Assembly: GCA_015233515.1 (NCBI GenBank)
Contig: JADFXS010000001.1
Location: forward strand, 1-64,000
DNA length: 64,000 bases
Source of the DNA: Deltaproteobacteria bacterium
GTDB lineage: Bacteria > Desulfobacterota > Desulfarculia > Adiutricales > JAGVGV01
Reading direction: 5' to 3'
The notes under the pieces: model-generated
Seen by the model: the letters and a program-made list of their open reading frames with translations, nothing else
The model's database searches: none
Told to the model about the DNA's origin: nothing
Position numbers and translations under genes: made by a program
Part shown: positions 43,653 through 52,884 of the stretch, piece by piece
Position numbering within the stretch: the first letter of the stretch is position 1
How the letters are laid out: every line of letters begins with the position of its first letter

Positions 43653-44527
43653 TAAAAATAGTATTTGCCGGCAGTGGATCATTGGTTGAAGCATTGATTG
43701 AGACGATCAGGCCGCATTTTGCCTTGGCTGGAGTAGTTTTATCTCCCCAAATGCCGGCGTCGGCCCTAACCGGCATGAAAGCCTTTTGTCAGGCTCGAAA
43801 TATTCATTACCAATATGGTTTCGAAGGACTTGCCGCGGATATTTACCTGACGCCTAATTATCCCATATTGTTGGATTCAACCTTTTTAAAAGGTCGGCTA
43901 TGTCTTAACGTTCATTTTGCCCTATTACCAAAATATCGAGGCTTCCATCCTGTTCAATGTGCCATTATCAATGATGAAAAGCAGGTTGGTTACACTCTGC
44001 ACCAGGTCGATGAGGGAATTGATAGTGGACCGATTTATTTTCAGAAATCCTTTGAAGTCAACGACGCCGATAATATCCATACCTTGAACAGTCGACTGGC
44101 TGAAGATTTGATAACTAACTTTCTTGGCTACTTAAATGAAATTATCGCTGGGAAAAAACCCAAGGATCAGAATGAAAGCCAGGCTACCTGGGGCGGCCGT
44201 CGACATCCCGAAGATGGGCTTATTAATTGGCGCGAAACTTCCAGGGAGATATTCAATTTGGTTCGAGCCGTCCAACCTCCTTACTATCCAGGTGCTTATA
44301 CTTACTTGAAAGACAAAAAAATAATTATAGCTCGAACCATTCCTGTCCAAGTGGCACCTTATAAACATATTCCCGGCCAAATCGTCGATGTACAAAGAGA
44401 TAAAGGCTTGCTGGTGAAAACCGGCGACACTTTGCTTTGGTTGACCAAGGTGTGGGAAGACGGTGTAGAACATCCCGCCGGAGAGTTTATCGGTCTAAAA
44501 ATTGGTTCTCGTTTTAAATCAATATAA
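43649..44527 (+). CDS. Sugar N-formyltransferase-like protein
   Basis: 292 residues, start TTG 43649. Formyl transferase fold as in methionyl-tRNA and dTDP-4-amino-sugar formyltransferases, using N10-formyl-tetrahydrofolate. The catalytic set is N87 and H89 in CLNVHFALLPKYRG and D125 in DEGIDSGPIYF. The C-terminal barrel (LINWRETSREIFNLVRAVQPPY.. and PGAYTYL) is also seen. Next to two DegT-type proteins, it most likely formylates an amino group of a nucleotide-linked sugar. True fmt would be next to def, which is absent. Confidence 0.85.
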   Translation: MIKIVFAGSGSLVEALIETIRPHFALAGVVLSPQMPASALTGMKAFCQARNIHYQYGFEGLAADIYLTPNYPILLDSTFLKGRLCLNVHFALLPKYRGFHPVQCAIINDEKQVGYTLHQVDEGIDSGPIYFQKSFEVNDADNIHTLNSRLAEDLITNFLGYLNEIIAGKKPKDQNESQATWGGRRHPEDGLINWRETSREIFNLVRAVQPPYYPGAYTYLKDKKIIIARTIPVQVAPYKHIPGQIVDVQRDKGLLVKTGDTLLWLTKVWEDGVEHPAGEFIGLKIGSRFKSI

Positions 44528-44548
44528 AGGTTGGTTTGGTTTTATAGT

Positions 44549-45757
44549 ATGCTCGATATAGCGCCCTTATCCATTTGTATGTTTAGTAACTTGTTTCCGC
44601 CGATAGTCAGTGGTTCATCTCAATTTTCATATTCTCTGGCACGGGAACTTATCCGAAGAGGCAACCAGGTAACCGTGATCACCGCCCTCGTTGGCAACCT
44701 GCCCGAATTTGAAACAATTGACGGCATTTCTCTTCATCGCCTTAGAGCTTTAAGACTACCGCAATTGCCCTTGGCTCATAACTTTCAATATCTTACTTAT
44801 ACATTTACTCCGAGTAATTACAAACAAGTCAGAAAAATTTTTGAAATTAGTGATTTCGATATTATTCATCAACAAAATCATATATTCGACACAATACTTA
44901 CCTCCTCACGTATCTCCAAGCAGTTAAATTTACCTTTAGTCCTCACTATCCATACTGAAGCTCAGCATACCAACTCTTTATATAATTTCATTTTAACCCA
45001 GCTGGATAAATTGGCCCGCCTAGTAATTGTCGGAAAAGCCGATGCCGTTATTTCTCCGGATCCGGTGGTCCAAGAATATGTCAGACTGCGACACGACATC
45101 AAGCATTCGCCACTCATACCTTACGGCATTAATGTTGATGAACCAAATCCCGATGATATAAAAGAAATACGCAATAAACATTCATTGAACCACTCACCGG
45201 TTATCCTATCTCTTGGGCATGTCCACCCTCTGCGAGACAGGATCGATCTGATCCAGGCCATGCCGACTGTTCTGAAAAAATATCCTGCTTGTCGTTTAAT
45301 AATCGTTGGAGAAATCTACACTCAAAAGCCCGTTGAATTAGTCGCCGACTTGAACCTCCGCGAAAACGTAACTTTTGCCGGATCAATTCCACATGCTCAA
45401 ATCCCCGCCTATTTCGCGGTTTCTGATATGGAGATTCATACTTTCAATGGTTCCTACCCAGGCCCTGGAATTGCCTCCATGGAAGCCATGGCTTTCGGAT
45501 TACCCGTCATCATTACCGAAATCGATAGCCATTTTGATTTCCATCATTTTCAAAACTGGGAAAACGTAGTCATGTTACCCGCCAATCGTCCCGAAGAAAT
45601 GGCCCGCACAATAATCAGGCTCTTGGACGACGATACGCTTCGCAATAAAATCGGCTTTAATGCAAAACAAATGATTGCTGAAAATTATTCTTGGAATGCG
45701 GTTTGCTCTGCCCATGAAGAGCTTTATAGACATTTAATCGAGCAAAAATTTAAATAG
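44549..45757 (+). CDS. Glycosyltransferase family 4
   Basis: 402 residues from ATG 44549; an upstream in-frame start at 44531 also exists. GT-B fold: N-terminal CMFSNLFPPIVSGSSQFSYSLARELIRRGNQVTVIT, PYGINVDE at the domain join, VILSLGHVHPLRDRIDLIQAM, and C-terminal AHTFNGSYPGPGIASMEAMAFGLPVI with the E-x7-E retaining motif (GIASMEAMAFGLPVI). Transfers a sugar to a lipid-linked glycan in the cytoplasm. Last gene of the FemAB-DegT-formyltransferase operon. Confidence 0.88.
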   Translation: MLDIAPLSICMFSNLFPPIVSGSSQFSYSLARELIRRGNQVTVITALVGNLPEFETIDGISLHRLRALRLPQLPLAHNFQYLTYTFTPSNYKQVRKIFEISDFDIIHQQNHIFDTILTSSRISKQLNLPLVLTIHTEAQHTNSLYNFILTQLDKLARLVIVGKADAVISPDPVVQEYVRLRHDIKHSPLIPYGINVDEPNPDDIKEIRNKHSLNHSPVILSLGHVHPLRDRIDLIQAMPTVLKKYPACRLIIVGEIYTQKPVELVADLNLRENVTFAGSIPHAQIPAYFAVSDMEIHTFNGSYPGPGIASMEAMAFGLPVIITEIDSHFDFHHFQNWENVVMLPANRPEEMARTIIRLLDDDTLRNKIGFNAKQMIAENYSWNAVCSAHEELYRHLIEQKFK

Positions 45758-45833
45758 ACCTTGTTAAGCGAAAATATCATTCCGCAGGTGCAAAACCAAT
45801 CAAATTGCCTTCAGCTATAATTCTATCATCTGG

Positions 45834-45971
45834 ATGACTCATTACGCCGGCCTAGGGCTTCGACGCGGTCAATGGCCGATGGCGGAAGAAGAATATGGGC
45901 GGTTGTCGACCTGGCAACTTTTTCCGGCCATGGCGAAGATTGACGTGGCTGATGCCGTCGAGACCTTGTAA
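45834..45971 (+). pseudogene. C-terminal remnant of a DegT-type aminotransferase
   Basis: The 45-codon end MTHYAGLGLRRGQWPMAEEEYGRLSTWQLFPAMAKIDVADAVETL and the stop at 45971 resemble the usual DegT end (P-x-A-E-x-x-Y-x-x-L-S-x-x-L-F-P-x-M-x-x-x-D-V-x-x-V-x-x-x-L). The upstream part of the gene is missing. It implies a former aminotransferase gene here. Confidence 0.5.
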
Positions 45972-46778
45972 AAAGAAAGGAGAGACCGCCGAAAAAAAGC
46001 CCGTTCCCCGCCTATCCTCCAAACTGGACGGACGACTTATCTGATATTGTGAAGCGCTGTAATGATTCGCCCACGCAGGTCATGTCTTTCAATTAGACGA
46101 CCACCACTAAAAAAGCCATAACTCTGGGATATGGCTTCACTTGTCGGTGCAATTAAATTCTTTCTCTTCGCTTGGATTGGTGGTATAAAACCTACGCTAC
46201 GTAATCTGACGGCCATTTTCAAAAGTAATGAAATTTGTTATTGCCGTGGTTCCGGAGTATCGCACCTGGAGATTCACCTATAAGTTGTTCATAGTACCGC
46301 CCTTGAGTCCATTCTCTAGTTAACTCCGGGCTTTTTACCAGGCGGAAATTAAGCGCTGCAGCCGCGAGTCGGCGTGTAAATCAAACATTTGGATTTATTT
46401 TAAAAATAACTGGCAAGCCCACCAACGGCGACGCGGAGATAATTTTTATGGCTGATGCCAAAGATTTTACAGGATAACCATACTAATGCGTTCGCTACAC
46501 CGCTGTTCGGCCCGCGCATCGCAAGATACTATTAAGGTTTTTGAGAAGGGCGGATTTTCTTGTTGCCGATGTTCAACTCGCGGTTCGCCGCACATATTGC
46601 TTTATCCCGAGATACGGCGGTGCACGCCCACTAGAACCAGGATCACTACGAAAGCAAAGCTTCCTTTTGCTCCCTGGGGGCCGGCTGAACATAAACTTTT
46701 TTTCCGCTGCTTGGCCTTCAACGAAACCCATCCCGAGCCGTTCACGGCCGTAATCCAAAAGCCGATGGAAAAAAGGGC
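45972..46778. other. Gene-free region, probable gene debris
   Basis: No supported gene. Short open frames on both strands lack ribosome sites and known motifs. A 31-codon frame starting near 46228 (MKFVIAVVPEYRTWRF) is the most protein-like piece. Together with the DegT remnant the segment looks like the scar of deleted glycan genes. Confidence 0.4.
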
Positions 46779-47486
46779 ATGAAAATCCTGTTGATCATTC
46801 CAGCCTATAACGAAGAAAGAAGCCTGCCCGCCCTTCTTGAGGAAGTAAAGTTCGCTGAGTTAGACGCCGTGATTGTCGACGACGCCTCACATGATAATAC
46901 GGCATCGGTGGCTTTAGCCGCCGGCTTTCCCGTACTCCAGCTCGTAACGAAGCTAGGCATCGGTGGGGCGGTGCAAACCGGTTTTATTTACGCTGTTCAA
47001 CATGGTTACGACATCGCCGTTCATGTGGATGGTGACGGCCGGCATAACCCGGCTCTGGTACGAGAACTGGTGGATCCCATCGTTGCGGGAGAGGCTGACT
47101 GTGTTATCGGCTCGCGATATCTTCCGGCTGATCCGGGCAGGGACCGCCAAACCCCGGTTAATCGCCGTCTTGGAGAGTATTTTTCCACCAGTATCCTGCG
47201 CTGGGGGACCGGCCTTCAAATTTATGATACTAATTCCGGGTTTCGCGCCCTGAACCGAAAAGCTTTTACTTTTTTTTCGACCGAATACCCTGTGGATCAC
47301 CCAGAAGCGGAGGCGCTGCTCCTCTTACACCGGGCGGGCTTTCGTATAATTGAAATTCCTGCTCGCATGCGCGGACAAGAGCGGAGGCCGTCGCTGTTCG
47401 CTTCCGCTAAAGCGCTCTTCTACCCCGTGAGTGTGATCATCGGGTTGGCCGGCATTATCCTCAAACAACCCAGGGGGAAAATATGA
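46779..47486 (+). CDS. Glycosyltransferase family 2 (DPM1-like)
   Basis: 235 residues. GT-A fold: LLIIPAYNEERSLPALLEEV, VDDASHDNTA, and the metal-binding HVDGDGRHNP near residue 88, followed by GSRYLP, the usual dolichol-phosphate-mannose synthase-like pattern. It probably loads a sugar onto a polyprenyl phosphate. It overlaps the DUF2304 gene by four bases (ATGA), a pairing very common for this GT2 subtype. Confidence 0.9.
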   Translation: MKILLIIPAYNEERSLPALLEEVKFAELDAVIVDDASHDNTASVALAAGFPVLQLVTKLGIGGAVQTGFIYAVQHGYDIAVHVDGDGRHNPALVRELVDPIVAGEADCVIGSRYLPADPGRDRQTPVNRRLGEYFSTSILRWGTGLQIYDTNSGFRALNRKAFTFFSTEYPVDHPEAEALLLLHRAGFRIIEIPARMRGQERRPSLFASAKALFYPVSVIIGLAGIILKQPRGKI

Positions 47487-48019
47487 CCTTTTCCACTTTG
47501 GTCCTATCGGTAAGTCTGAGCATACTCTTGCTTCTTCTACTGTATACTCTGTGGCTGCTTCGATCAGGGTTGCTTTCTCCACACGTAACGGTCCGCTGGG
47601 TGTTGGTGGAAGGTTTCGCGATGCTCTCGATTCTGCTCTGGGGGCGCTTAGCTTTTATCCGGGTCACTTCCGCCCTCAATGATCGGGAGTTGCTGGTTAT
47701 TTTGGCCGTCATCTTCTTTGCCCTCTTCAGCTTTCTCGTTATTGAGAGCATGGTTCTAATTTCAAGTAATAGAAATCAATTGCGCAGGGTAACCCAGGAA
47801 TTGGCTTTATTGAAATCCAAGCAACAGGGAATGCCGGAAATCATCCTCCATGAGAGTCCCCCTCAGCCTGACGTCACAAAAGGCGACTCAAAAACTTCTC
47901 ATTTATACCGGGATTTTTTCCTGGTGGCCTGGATGCTGGCCTGTGTGTTGGCTTACCACTACCGGAACAGCTTCCCGGAATCTATCCAGGCTCTGCTTAC
48001 CGCCAATTACAAGCAATAA
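47483..48019 (+). CDS. DUF2304-family membrane protein
   Basis: 178 residues. Three N-terminal membrane helices (about 5-30, 40-60 and 70-93), typical DUF2304, then a helical cytoplasmic part (NRNQLRRVTQELALLKSKQ) and an extra C-terminal helix (FFLVAWMLACVLAYHY), so it is longer than the usual 110-120 residues. DUF2304 proteins accompany DPM1-like transferases and are thought to help at the membrane. Overlaps GT2 by four bases; the next gene starts two bases after its stop. Confidence 0.85.
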   Translation: MTFSTLVLSVSLSILLLLLLYTLWLLRSGLLSPHVTVRWVLVEGFAMLSILLWGRLAFIRVTSALNDRELLVILAVIFFALFSFLVIESMVLISSNRNQLRRVTQELALLKSKQQGMPEIILHESPPQPDVTKGDSKTSHLYRDFFLVAWMLACVLAYHYRNSFPESIQALLTANYKQ

Positions 48020-48020
48020 A

Positions 48021-49892
48021 ATGCTGCAATATTACTCAATTATTCTCCCGTTGTGTTTGCTTTGCCTGGCTTGCCTGGGCTTAGGCTCTGTTATACTGAA
48101 ACCCTTGGCGCGCTATCTTCCAGCTTTGCCCATCTGGGGGCGAGCCTGCCTGGCTTACTTCCTTGGGCAAGGACTTTTGTCCTCGGGCTTGCTGCTGGTG
48201 GCGGTAAGCGGGTATTTTATCAAAGACGTGCTGCTCGCGGTCTTGGCTCCTTTGGCCTTGGCCGGCTTGTGGTATTTAAATACTACAGCGCGGCAGTGGT
48301 TAGAAGCCGCCAAAAAATTTTTCGCGGTTATCAGGCACGGTAGGTTTCTGTGGCAGTTCAATACCGCGCTGCTGGCGCTTTTGCTGATGGCCGGGGTGAG
48401 CGGACTTTTCATCACCAATTTTGGCGGCGATGCGATAGCCTTCTATTTTGCCATTGCCAAATATATCAGTGAACTTCACAGATTGATTCCAATGCCGGGT
48501 TACGAAGAATTTACCGGAGTGGGTTTATATGCGGAGACGCTCATAGCTTCGTTGATGTCTTTGGGCATGCCCAACATTTCCCCCCGTCTGTATTCCTGGC
48601 TAAACTTTCTACCTATCCTGGTCCTTCTATACGCGGTGTCCCGCCATTGCAGCCTGAGCCGGCGAGCCGGAATGATTACTTTAATTGTCGCCGCTACCTC
48701 CACCGCCGTTCTCAACCTGTGGAGTGATGGCAAGACGGATCTATTTGCCTTGGGGCCCGGGCTGGCCGCGGTTCTTTGCGCCTTGCTGGTCAGGGAAGAG
48801 CGGGGACGTCTTGTTTTACTACTGTTGACGGGATATTTGGCGGGCATTGCTTGCGTGATGAAGCTCACCTATGCGGTGGCCCTTTTACCTATAGCCGGCA
48901 TATGCGTCGCCTGGGGCGACATTTTGGATATCCTAGGATTTTTGCGATATGGTGAAGGTAAAAAGATGGCTGCCGCCACTGCGCGCTGCCTCTTTGCCGC
49001 CTTAATGTGCGCTTTGGGGTTTACCCTGGCCTTTGCCCCGCATGCCTATAAAAATCTGCAACTATTCAATACTATTGTGGGCATTAAGAGTGAATATGGA
49101 TATTGGTATTCTCTCGCTACGATTCGTCGTCTGCTATTGACTTACCCTTTGGCTTTGACCTACGGGAATTACTGGGCGCAACATGGTAACCTTTCTTCAA
49201 TAATGCTTGCCTTTGCTCCATTCCTATTTTGGTTGCCCGGCCCTAATGTCTGGCGGAACAGTCGTCTGGCGGCTTTAAGCATGGGGGCTTTGACGGCAAT
49301 GGTCTGTTGGATGGTCATTTATCCATCCTACTTCATGCCGCGTTATTTTTTCGTGACGTTACTTTGTCTCGGGATTCCGGTCGCCCAGGCCGCTATGACC
49401 ATAAGTATCAGCTCTCGAACCTTAGCTGTCGCCATACCTTTGATTCTAGCTTTTGTCCTGATTACTTGCTTACAGGAAGCGCGTCAACTTGGGATGATCA
49501 GGTTAAATCCCACTATTTTCACTAATTATCCATTTTCCGATGATGAGGAATGCCGATTGGCGGGGTTTACCTCGTTTTACTGCCGAGCCCATAAAGCTAT
49601 CAATGCCAAGGCTAATCAAAATGACAGAGTATTCGTGATCGCTTATCGCTATTGGCTACGTGGTGATTTGCTGATTTCTGCTAGTAAGTTTAAGGAGAAT
49701 TATTCTGCTGACGGTTTTTGGAAAACGCTAGAGGACGGAAAATTTCGCTTCATACAGTATGACTCGCCTTTGGCCGCACTTATACCGCGTGAGAAACTAC
49801 TTTCGCCACCCGAACATATCAAGCTGCACGAAATCTATAGAGAAGAAGGCTTGATTACTGCCTACGAGGTGGAATACCTCAAGAAGCCTTGA
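48021..49892 (+). CDS. Polytopic membrane glycosyltransferase-like protein
   Basis: 623 residues from ATG 48021, two bases after the DUF2304 stop; the frame is open further upstream but overlaps that gene. About 11 membrane helices in the first 530 residues, followed by a periplasmic C-terminal domain of about 90 residues. The layout is that of GT39/ArnT-like polyprenyl-phosphate sugar transferases. NFGGDAIAFYFAIAKYI in the first loop (about 130-146) has the aspartate expected for such enzymes. With GT2 and DUF2304 it would use the lipid-linked sugar on the outer face. No specific product can be given. Confidence 0.8.
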   Translation: MLQYYSIILPLCLLCLACLGLGSVILKPLARYLPALPIWGRACLAYFLGQGLLSSGLLLVAVSGYFIKDVLLAVLAPLALAGLWYLNTTARQWLEAAKKFFAVIRHGRFLWQFNTALLALLLMAGVSGLFITNFGGDAIAFYFAIAKYISELHRLIPMPGYEEFTGVGLYAETLIASLMSLGMPNISPRLYSWLNFLPILVLLYAVSRHCSLSRRAGMITLIVAATSTAVLNLWSDGKTDLFALGPGLAAVLCALLVREERGRLVLLLLTGYLAGIACVMKLTYAVALLPIAGICVAWGDILDILGFLRYGEGKKMAAATARCLFAALMCALGFTLAFAPHAYKNLQLFNTIVGIKSEYGYWYSLATIRRLLLTYPLALTYGNYWAQHGNLSSIMLAFAPFLFWLPGPNVWRNSRLAALSMGALTAMVCWMVIYPSYFMPRYFFVTLLCLGIPVAQAAMTISISSRTLAVAIPLILAFVLITCLQEARQLGMIRLNPTIFTNYPFSDDEECRLAGFTSFYCRAHKAINAKANQNDRVFVIAYRYWLRGDLLISASKFKENYSADGFWKTLEDGKFRFIQYDSPLAALIPREKLLSPPEHIKLHEIYREEGLITAYEVEYLKKP

Positions 49893-50125
49893 CGACGGAC
49901 TTGCCTGTTCTATTGCCAATAAGGCCGGACAGGCGCCTGAATATTTACCCACTCCAAACAGCGAAGATTCCTCGCAGCTTGCTGACAGGAGCTTCAACCG
50001 CGGAAAGAGGTGAAAAGGAAGCCGGTCCGGGTTTATGCAATACTCCGTTCCCTTGTAGTGAAGATACGCCGAACCGGCATCTTCGTAAAACCTGAAGACT
50101 CAAGTCCGTCTCCAGGCTAGGCCTC

Positions 50126-50905
50126 TTACCCTAAGGTCATGCCGCCATCGACGGCGATGGCCTGACCGGTTACATGGGGAGAAGTCGCGAAGTAAACCGC
50201 CAAATCTCCCATGTCCTCCGGCGTCTGGGCCTCTCCTTGAGGGATCAGGGTCTCCTGGTGACGTTTCCACGATTCCTCCATGGTTTCACCGGCCGCTTTC
50301 CATTTCTCGGAAAGTCCGGCGCCCCCATACCACATCTGCGTACCAATGATCCCCGGGCAGATGGCGTTGACAGTGATCTTGGTTTTCGCCAATTCCTTGG
50401 AGAGGGCGTTCGTGAAACCCACGACCGCGAACTTGGACGCCGTATAGTGAGCAAGATCGGGGAACCCTATCTTCCCGGCAATGGATGCGGTATTGATTAT
50501 CCGGCCGAAATTTTGTTTCTTCATATGCGGGATGACGGCTTTACAGCAGAAAAAAACGCCCTTGACGTTCACATCGTTAACGAAATCCCAATCTTTTTCA
50601 GTAAGTTTCTCCACCGGCATTATGCTGATCACGCCGGCGTTGTTGACCGCAATGTCAAGGCCGCCAAGTTTTTCTATAGTTTCCTTGACCATATTCTGAA
50701 CCTGGTTCCATTTGGTCACGTCCACCTTGAGGGCAATGGCCCGACGATCCATCTTTTTGACTTCATCAGCGACTTTTTTCGCGTTCTCTTCAATCAGGTC
50801 AGCTACCGCCACATCACAACCTTCTTCGGCGAGACGCATGACAATACCTCGGCCGATCCCCTGGCCCCCTCCGGTCACCAATGCAATTCTGCCTTTCAAT
50901 TTCAT
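50126..50905 (-). CDS. Short-chain dehydrogenase/reductase (acetoin/sorbitol-type)
   Basis: 259 residues. Rossmann motif TGGGQGIGRG (11-20), NNAG, N113, and catalytic S141, Y154, K158 (YTASK). The end ITGQ..DGGMTLG type (VTGQAIAVDGGM) is classical. Closest in feature to acetoin reductase / sorbitol dehydrogenase SDRs. It stands 395 bp from the zinc-dependent butanediol-type dehydrogenase in the same direction, suggesting joint polyol or acetoin metabolism. Start ATG 50905 with GGAGG-like (GGAGGACG) site. Confidence 0.88.
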   Translation of the reverse strand: MKLKGRIALVTGGGQGIGRGIVMRLAEEGCDVAVADLIEENAKKVADEVKKMDRRAIALKVDVTKWNQVQNMVKETIEKLGGLDIAVNNAGVISIMPVEKLTEKDWDFVNDVNVKGVFFCCKAVIPHMKKQNFGRIINTASIAGKIGFPDLAHYTASKFAVVGFTNALSKELAKTKITVNAICPGIIGTQMWYGGAGLSEKWKAAGETMEESWKRHQETLIPQGEAQTPEDMGDLAVYFATSPHVTGQAIAVDGGMTLG

Positions 50906-51051
50906 GGTTCGTCCTCCATATCCTTAAAATAGTAAATAAAAATAATTGAGAGTGCTAACAGGAATGCAGGCTATGTCCTTTTTCGCAATAACCGATCATT
51001 ATCGACGCCGCGACAAAGCCGTTTTCACCTTCATGGTTTTGCCCGAATAGG

Positions 51052-51102
51052 TTGAACATGCAAGCGAGCGCACTACTCGCAGTTTGCCGCGGGGAGCTTC
51101 AA
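51052..51102 (+). repeat. Family D repeat, near-complete
   Basis: TTGAACATGCAAGCGAGCGC, ACTACTCGCAGTTTGCCGC, GGGGAGCTTCAA. The ends TTGAA/TTCAA are inverted. Lies between the SDR and butanediol-type dehydrogenase genes; the 395-bp gap has no gene. Confidence 0.7.
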
Positions 51103-51300
51103 CTGTTTTTCTGCGTGCATCAACAACATGTCTCATTATTGACGTTAGGGTTTGATGAATTAAAAAGCCGCCAAAGACAATTGGTTACTGCTTGGTTGAG
51201 CCATGTGACTGTTCCCCATCCAGGGCTGCACTCCGCCTGATTGCAGGATTACGCCGGGAAAATTCACCAGCGTTGGTTTACTCAGCAACCATGAATACCT

Positions 51301-52359
51301 TTACTGAACAGATACGAGGATTTTGATATGCTGCTCCCTATTGGCCAGCAATTCCTTGAACCCCTTTTCCACGATATCGTCCAGCTTGATTCTTCCGGTG
51401 ATCATGGGTTCCGCGACTATTCGGCCGTCGGCCATAAGCGCGATGGCCGTCTTGAAATCACCGTAATAGGCCAGAGAGCCGAGAACTTCTTTTTCGTAGA
51501 AAACCAGATTATTGAAATGAATCTCACTGGGCTTCTCGAAGATGCCCACCAACACCGCTCTCCCCCCGGTTCTGGCCAGATCGACGGTGAGCGCGCCTGT
51601 TTGGTGGCCGCCGACACATTCGAATGCGACGTCAACACCAGCGCCGTCTGTCAGACGGCGAACCTCCGCGGCAGCGTTGGTCTCGGTCGGATCGATCACT
51701 GCCGTGGCCCCGAGTTTTTGAGCATACTCCTTTCTGGCCTTGGCCTTTTCCACGACTATGATTTTGCTGGCGCCGGCCGCCTTCGCGGCTTGGAGAGTTA
51801 CCTGGCCGATGGTGCCCGCCCCGACGATGGCCACGGTATCTCCCACAAGGACCTGACCCCTTCGTATAGCGTGAATCCCAACCGCCACCGGCTCCACAAA
51901 AGCGCCGACATCGAAAGAAATTTCCGGAGGAAGTTTGTAGAGAGTGTATGAAGGAACGTTAACATACTCCGCAAAAGCGCCATTAGCCATAAGACCCGTG
52001 AAAGCCAGTTTCTCGCAGAGGCTATAACGGTTCTGGTTGCACATAAAGCATGCCTGGCAGTACTGGCAGGCATCAGGGGCAACTCGGTCGCCGATCTTCC
52101 AGCCCTGGACATCTTTTCCAACTTCGACTATTTCGCCTGAGAACTCATGTCCCATAATAAGGGGCGCCTGTATACCGGTGAGGGGATGGGGTGCGGATGC
52201 GGGAATGAATATGGGACCGGCATCGTACTCATGCAGGTCAGAGCCACAAATTCCGCACCAATGAACCTTTATTTTGACTTCCGTGGGACCGGGCGCGGAC
52301 GGTTCGGGCCAATCTTCCACTCTCACGTCTTTTCGGCCATACCAGACAGCTGCTTTCAT
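51301..52359 (-). CDS. Zinc-dependent 2,3-butanediol-type dehydrogenase
   Basis: 352 residues, MDR family. Catalytic zinc ligands C35 (CGICGSD) and H71/E72 (GHEFSG); structural zinc ligands C101, C104, C107 and C115. NAD-binding motif VGAGTIGQV. The EYDAGPIFIP segment and PHPLTG are typical of (R,R)-butanediol dehydrogenases, which interconvert acetoin and 2,3-butanediol with NAD(H). Other polyols are possible substrates. Start ATG 52359 with GGAG upstream. Confidence 0.88.
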   Translation of the reverse strand: MKAAVWYGRKDVRVEDWPEPSAPGPTEVKIKVHWCGICGSDLHEYDAGPIFIPASAPHPLTGIQAPLIMGHEFSGEIVEVGKDVQGWKIGDRVAPDACQYCQACFMCNQNRYSLCEKLAFTGLMANGAFAEYVNVPSYTLYKLPPEISFDVGAFVEPVAVGIHAIRRGQVLVGDTVAIVGAGTIGQVTLQAAKAAGASKIIVVEKAKARKEYAQKLGATAVIDPTETNAAAEVRRLTDGAGVDVAFECVGGHQTGALTVDLARTGGRAVLVGIFEKPSEIHFNNLVFYEKEVLGSLAYYGDFKTAIALMADGRIVAEPMITGRIKLDDIVEKGFKELLANREQHIKILVSVQ

Positions 52360-52544
52360 GTCTTTCTCCTTTCATGTAAAGGATTATTTTTGGTTTACTC
52401 CCATTACCATACGACTCCAGCACCCACATTATTATACAAATTGTGAGGCCTGTTGAAAAAAGCGGTGATGATACTCGAAAAGCGCGATGCATTGTCGAAT
52501 AACTAGATCGTTTCCGCTTTTTTTTGTCAAGACTATTTTAAGAA

Positions 52545-52808
52545 CCTAAATCCACCGTCAAATCGCGGATATGGCGCGTAAATCTTAGGCGAAACGCGAA
52601 GTTGGACCGATTTTGGCCCGCAGGCGTATTCACCATACGCCGAGGAGCCACCGGGCAGTGCCCGGAGCCATCAGCGAGTGAGCATTGGCGCTGGACTGAA
52701 CAGTTACCCGAGTTCGAGCGGGTTTTGGGGTGCGGGACCTTCCCGCCGGGAAACGAGCGTTGCAGCCAAGAGTTACGTGCCTCAATGCCCGCAAGTGGTG
52801 AATTAGGG
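52545..52808 (+). repeat. Family B palindromic element, complete copy
   Basis: 264 bp from CCTAAATCCACCG to GGTGAATTAGGG. Shares CGTAAATCTTAGGCGAAACG, the CAGGCGTATTCACCATACG block and the CCGGGCAGTGCCCGG palindrome with 11701-12055, but is 90 bp shorter in the middle. Confidence 0.85.
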
Positions 52809-52828
52809 AGGCATTGCCGACTTTTTAA

Positions 52829-52856
52829 TTGGACGGAAATATGGTAAAATTATATT
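52829..52856 (+). promoter_or_regulatory. Promoter-like element for the Uma2 gene
   Basis: TTGGAC at 52829-52834, 16 bases, TATATT at 52851-52856. It begins 21 bp after the end of the family B element. Start codon 52885 follows. Confidence 0.45.
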
Positions 52857-52884
52857 AATTTTAGATATTCAATTCGGGGGCATT

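Noticed and set aside
43649..44527. Methionyl-tRNA formyltransferase (fmt)
   Set aside because: Not next to def or sun; placed in a sugar operon with DegT-type genes, so a sugar formyltransferase is more likely.
47850..48020. Earlier start for the polytopic glycosyltransferase
   Set aside because: It overlaps the DUF2304 gene in another frame; ATG 48021 directly after its stop fits better.
50174..50932. 252-codon frame opposite the SDR gene
   Set aside because: Antisense to a well-supported SDR with intact catalytic residues.
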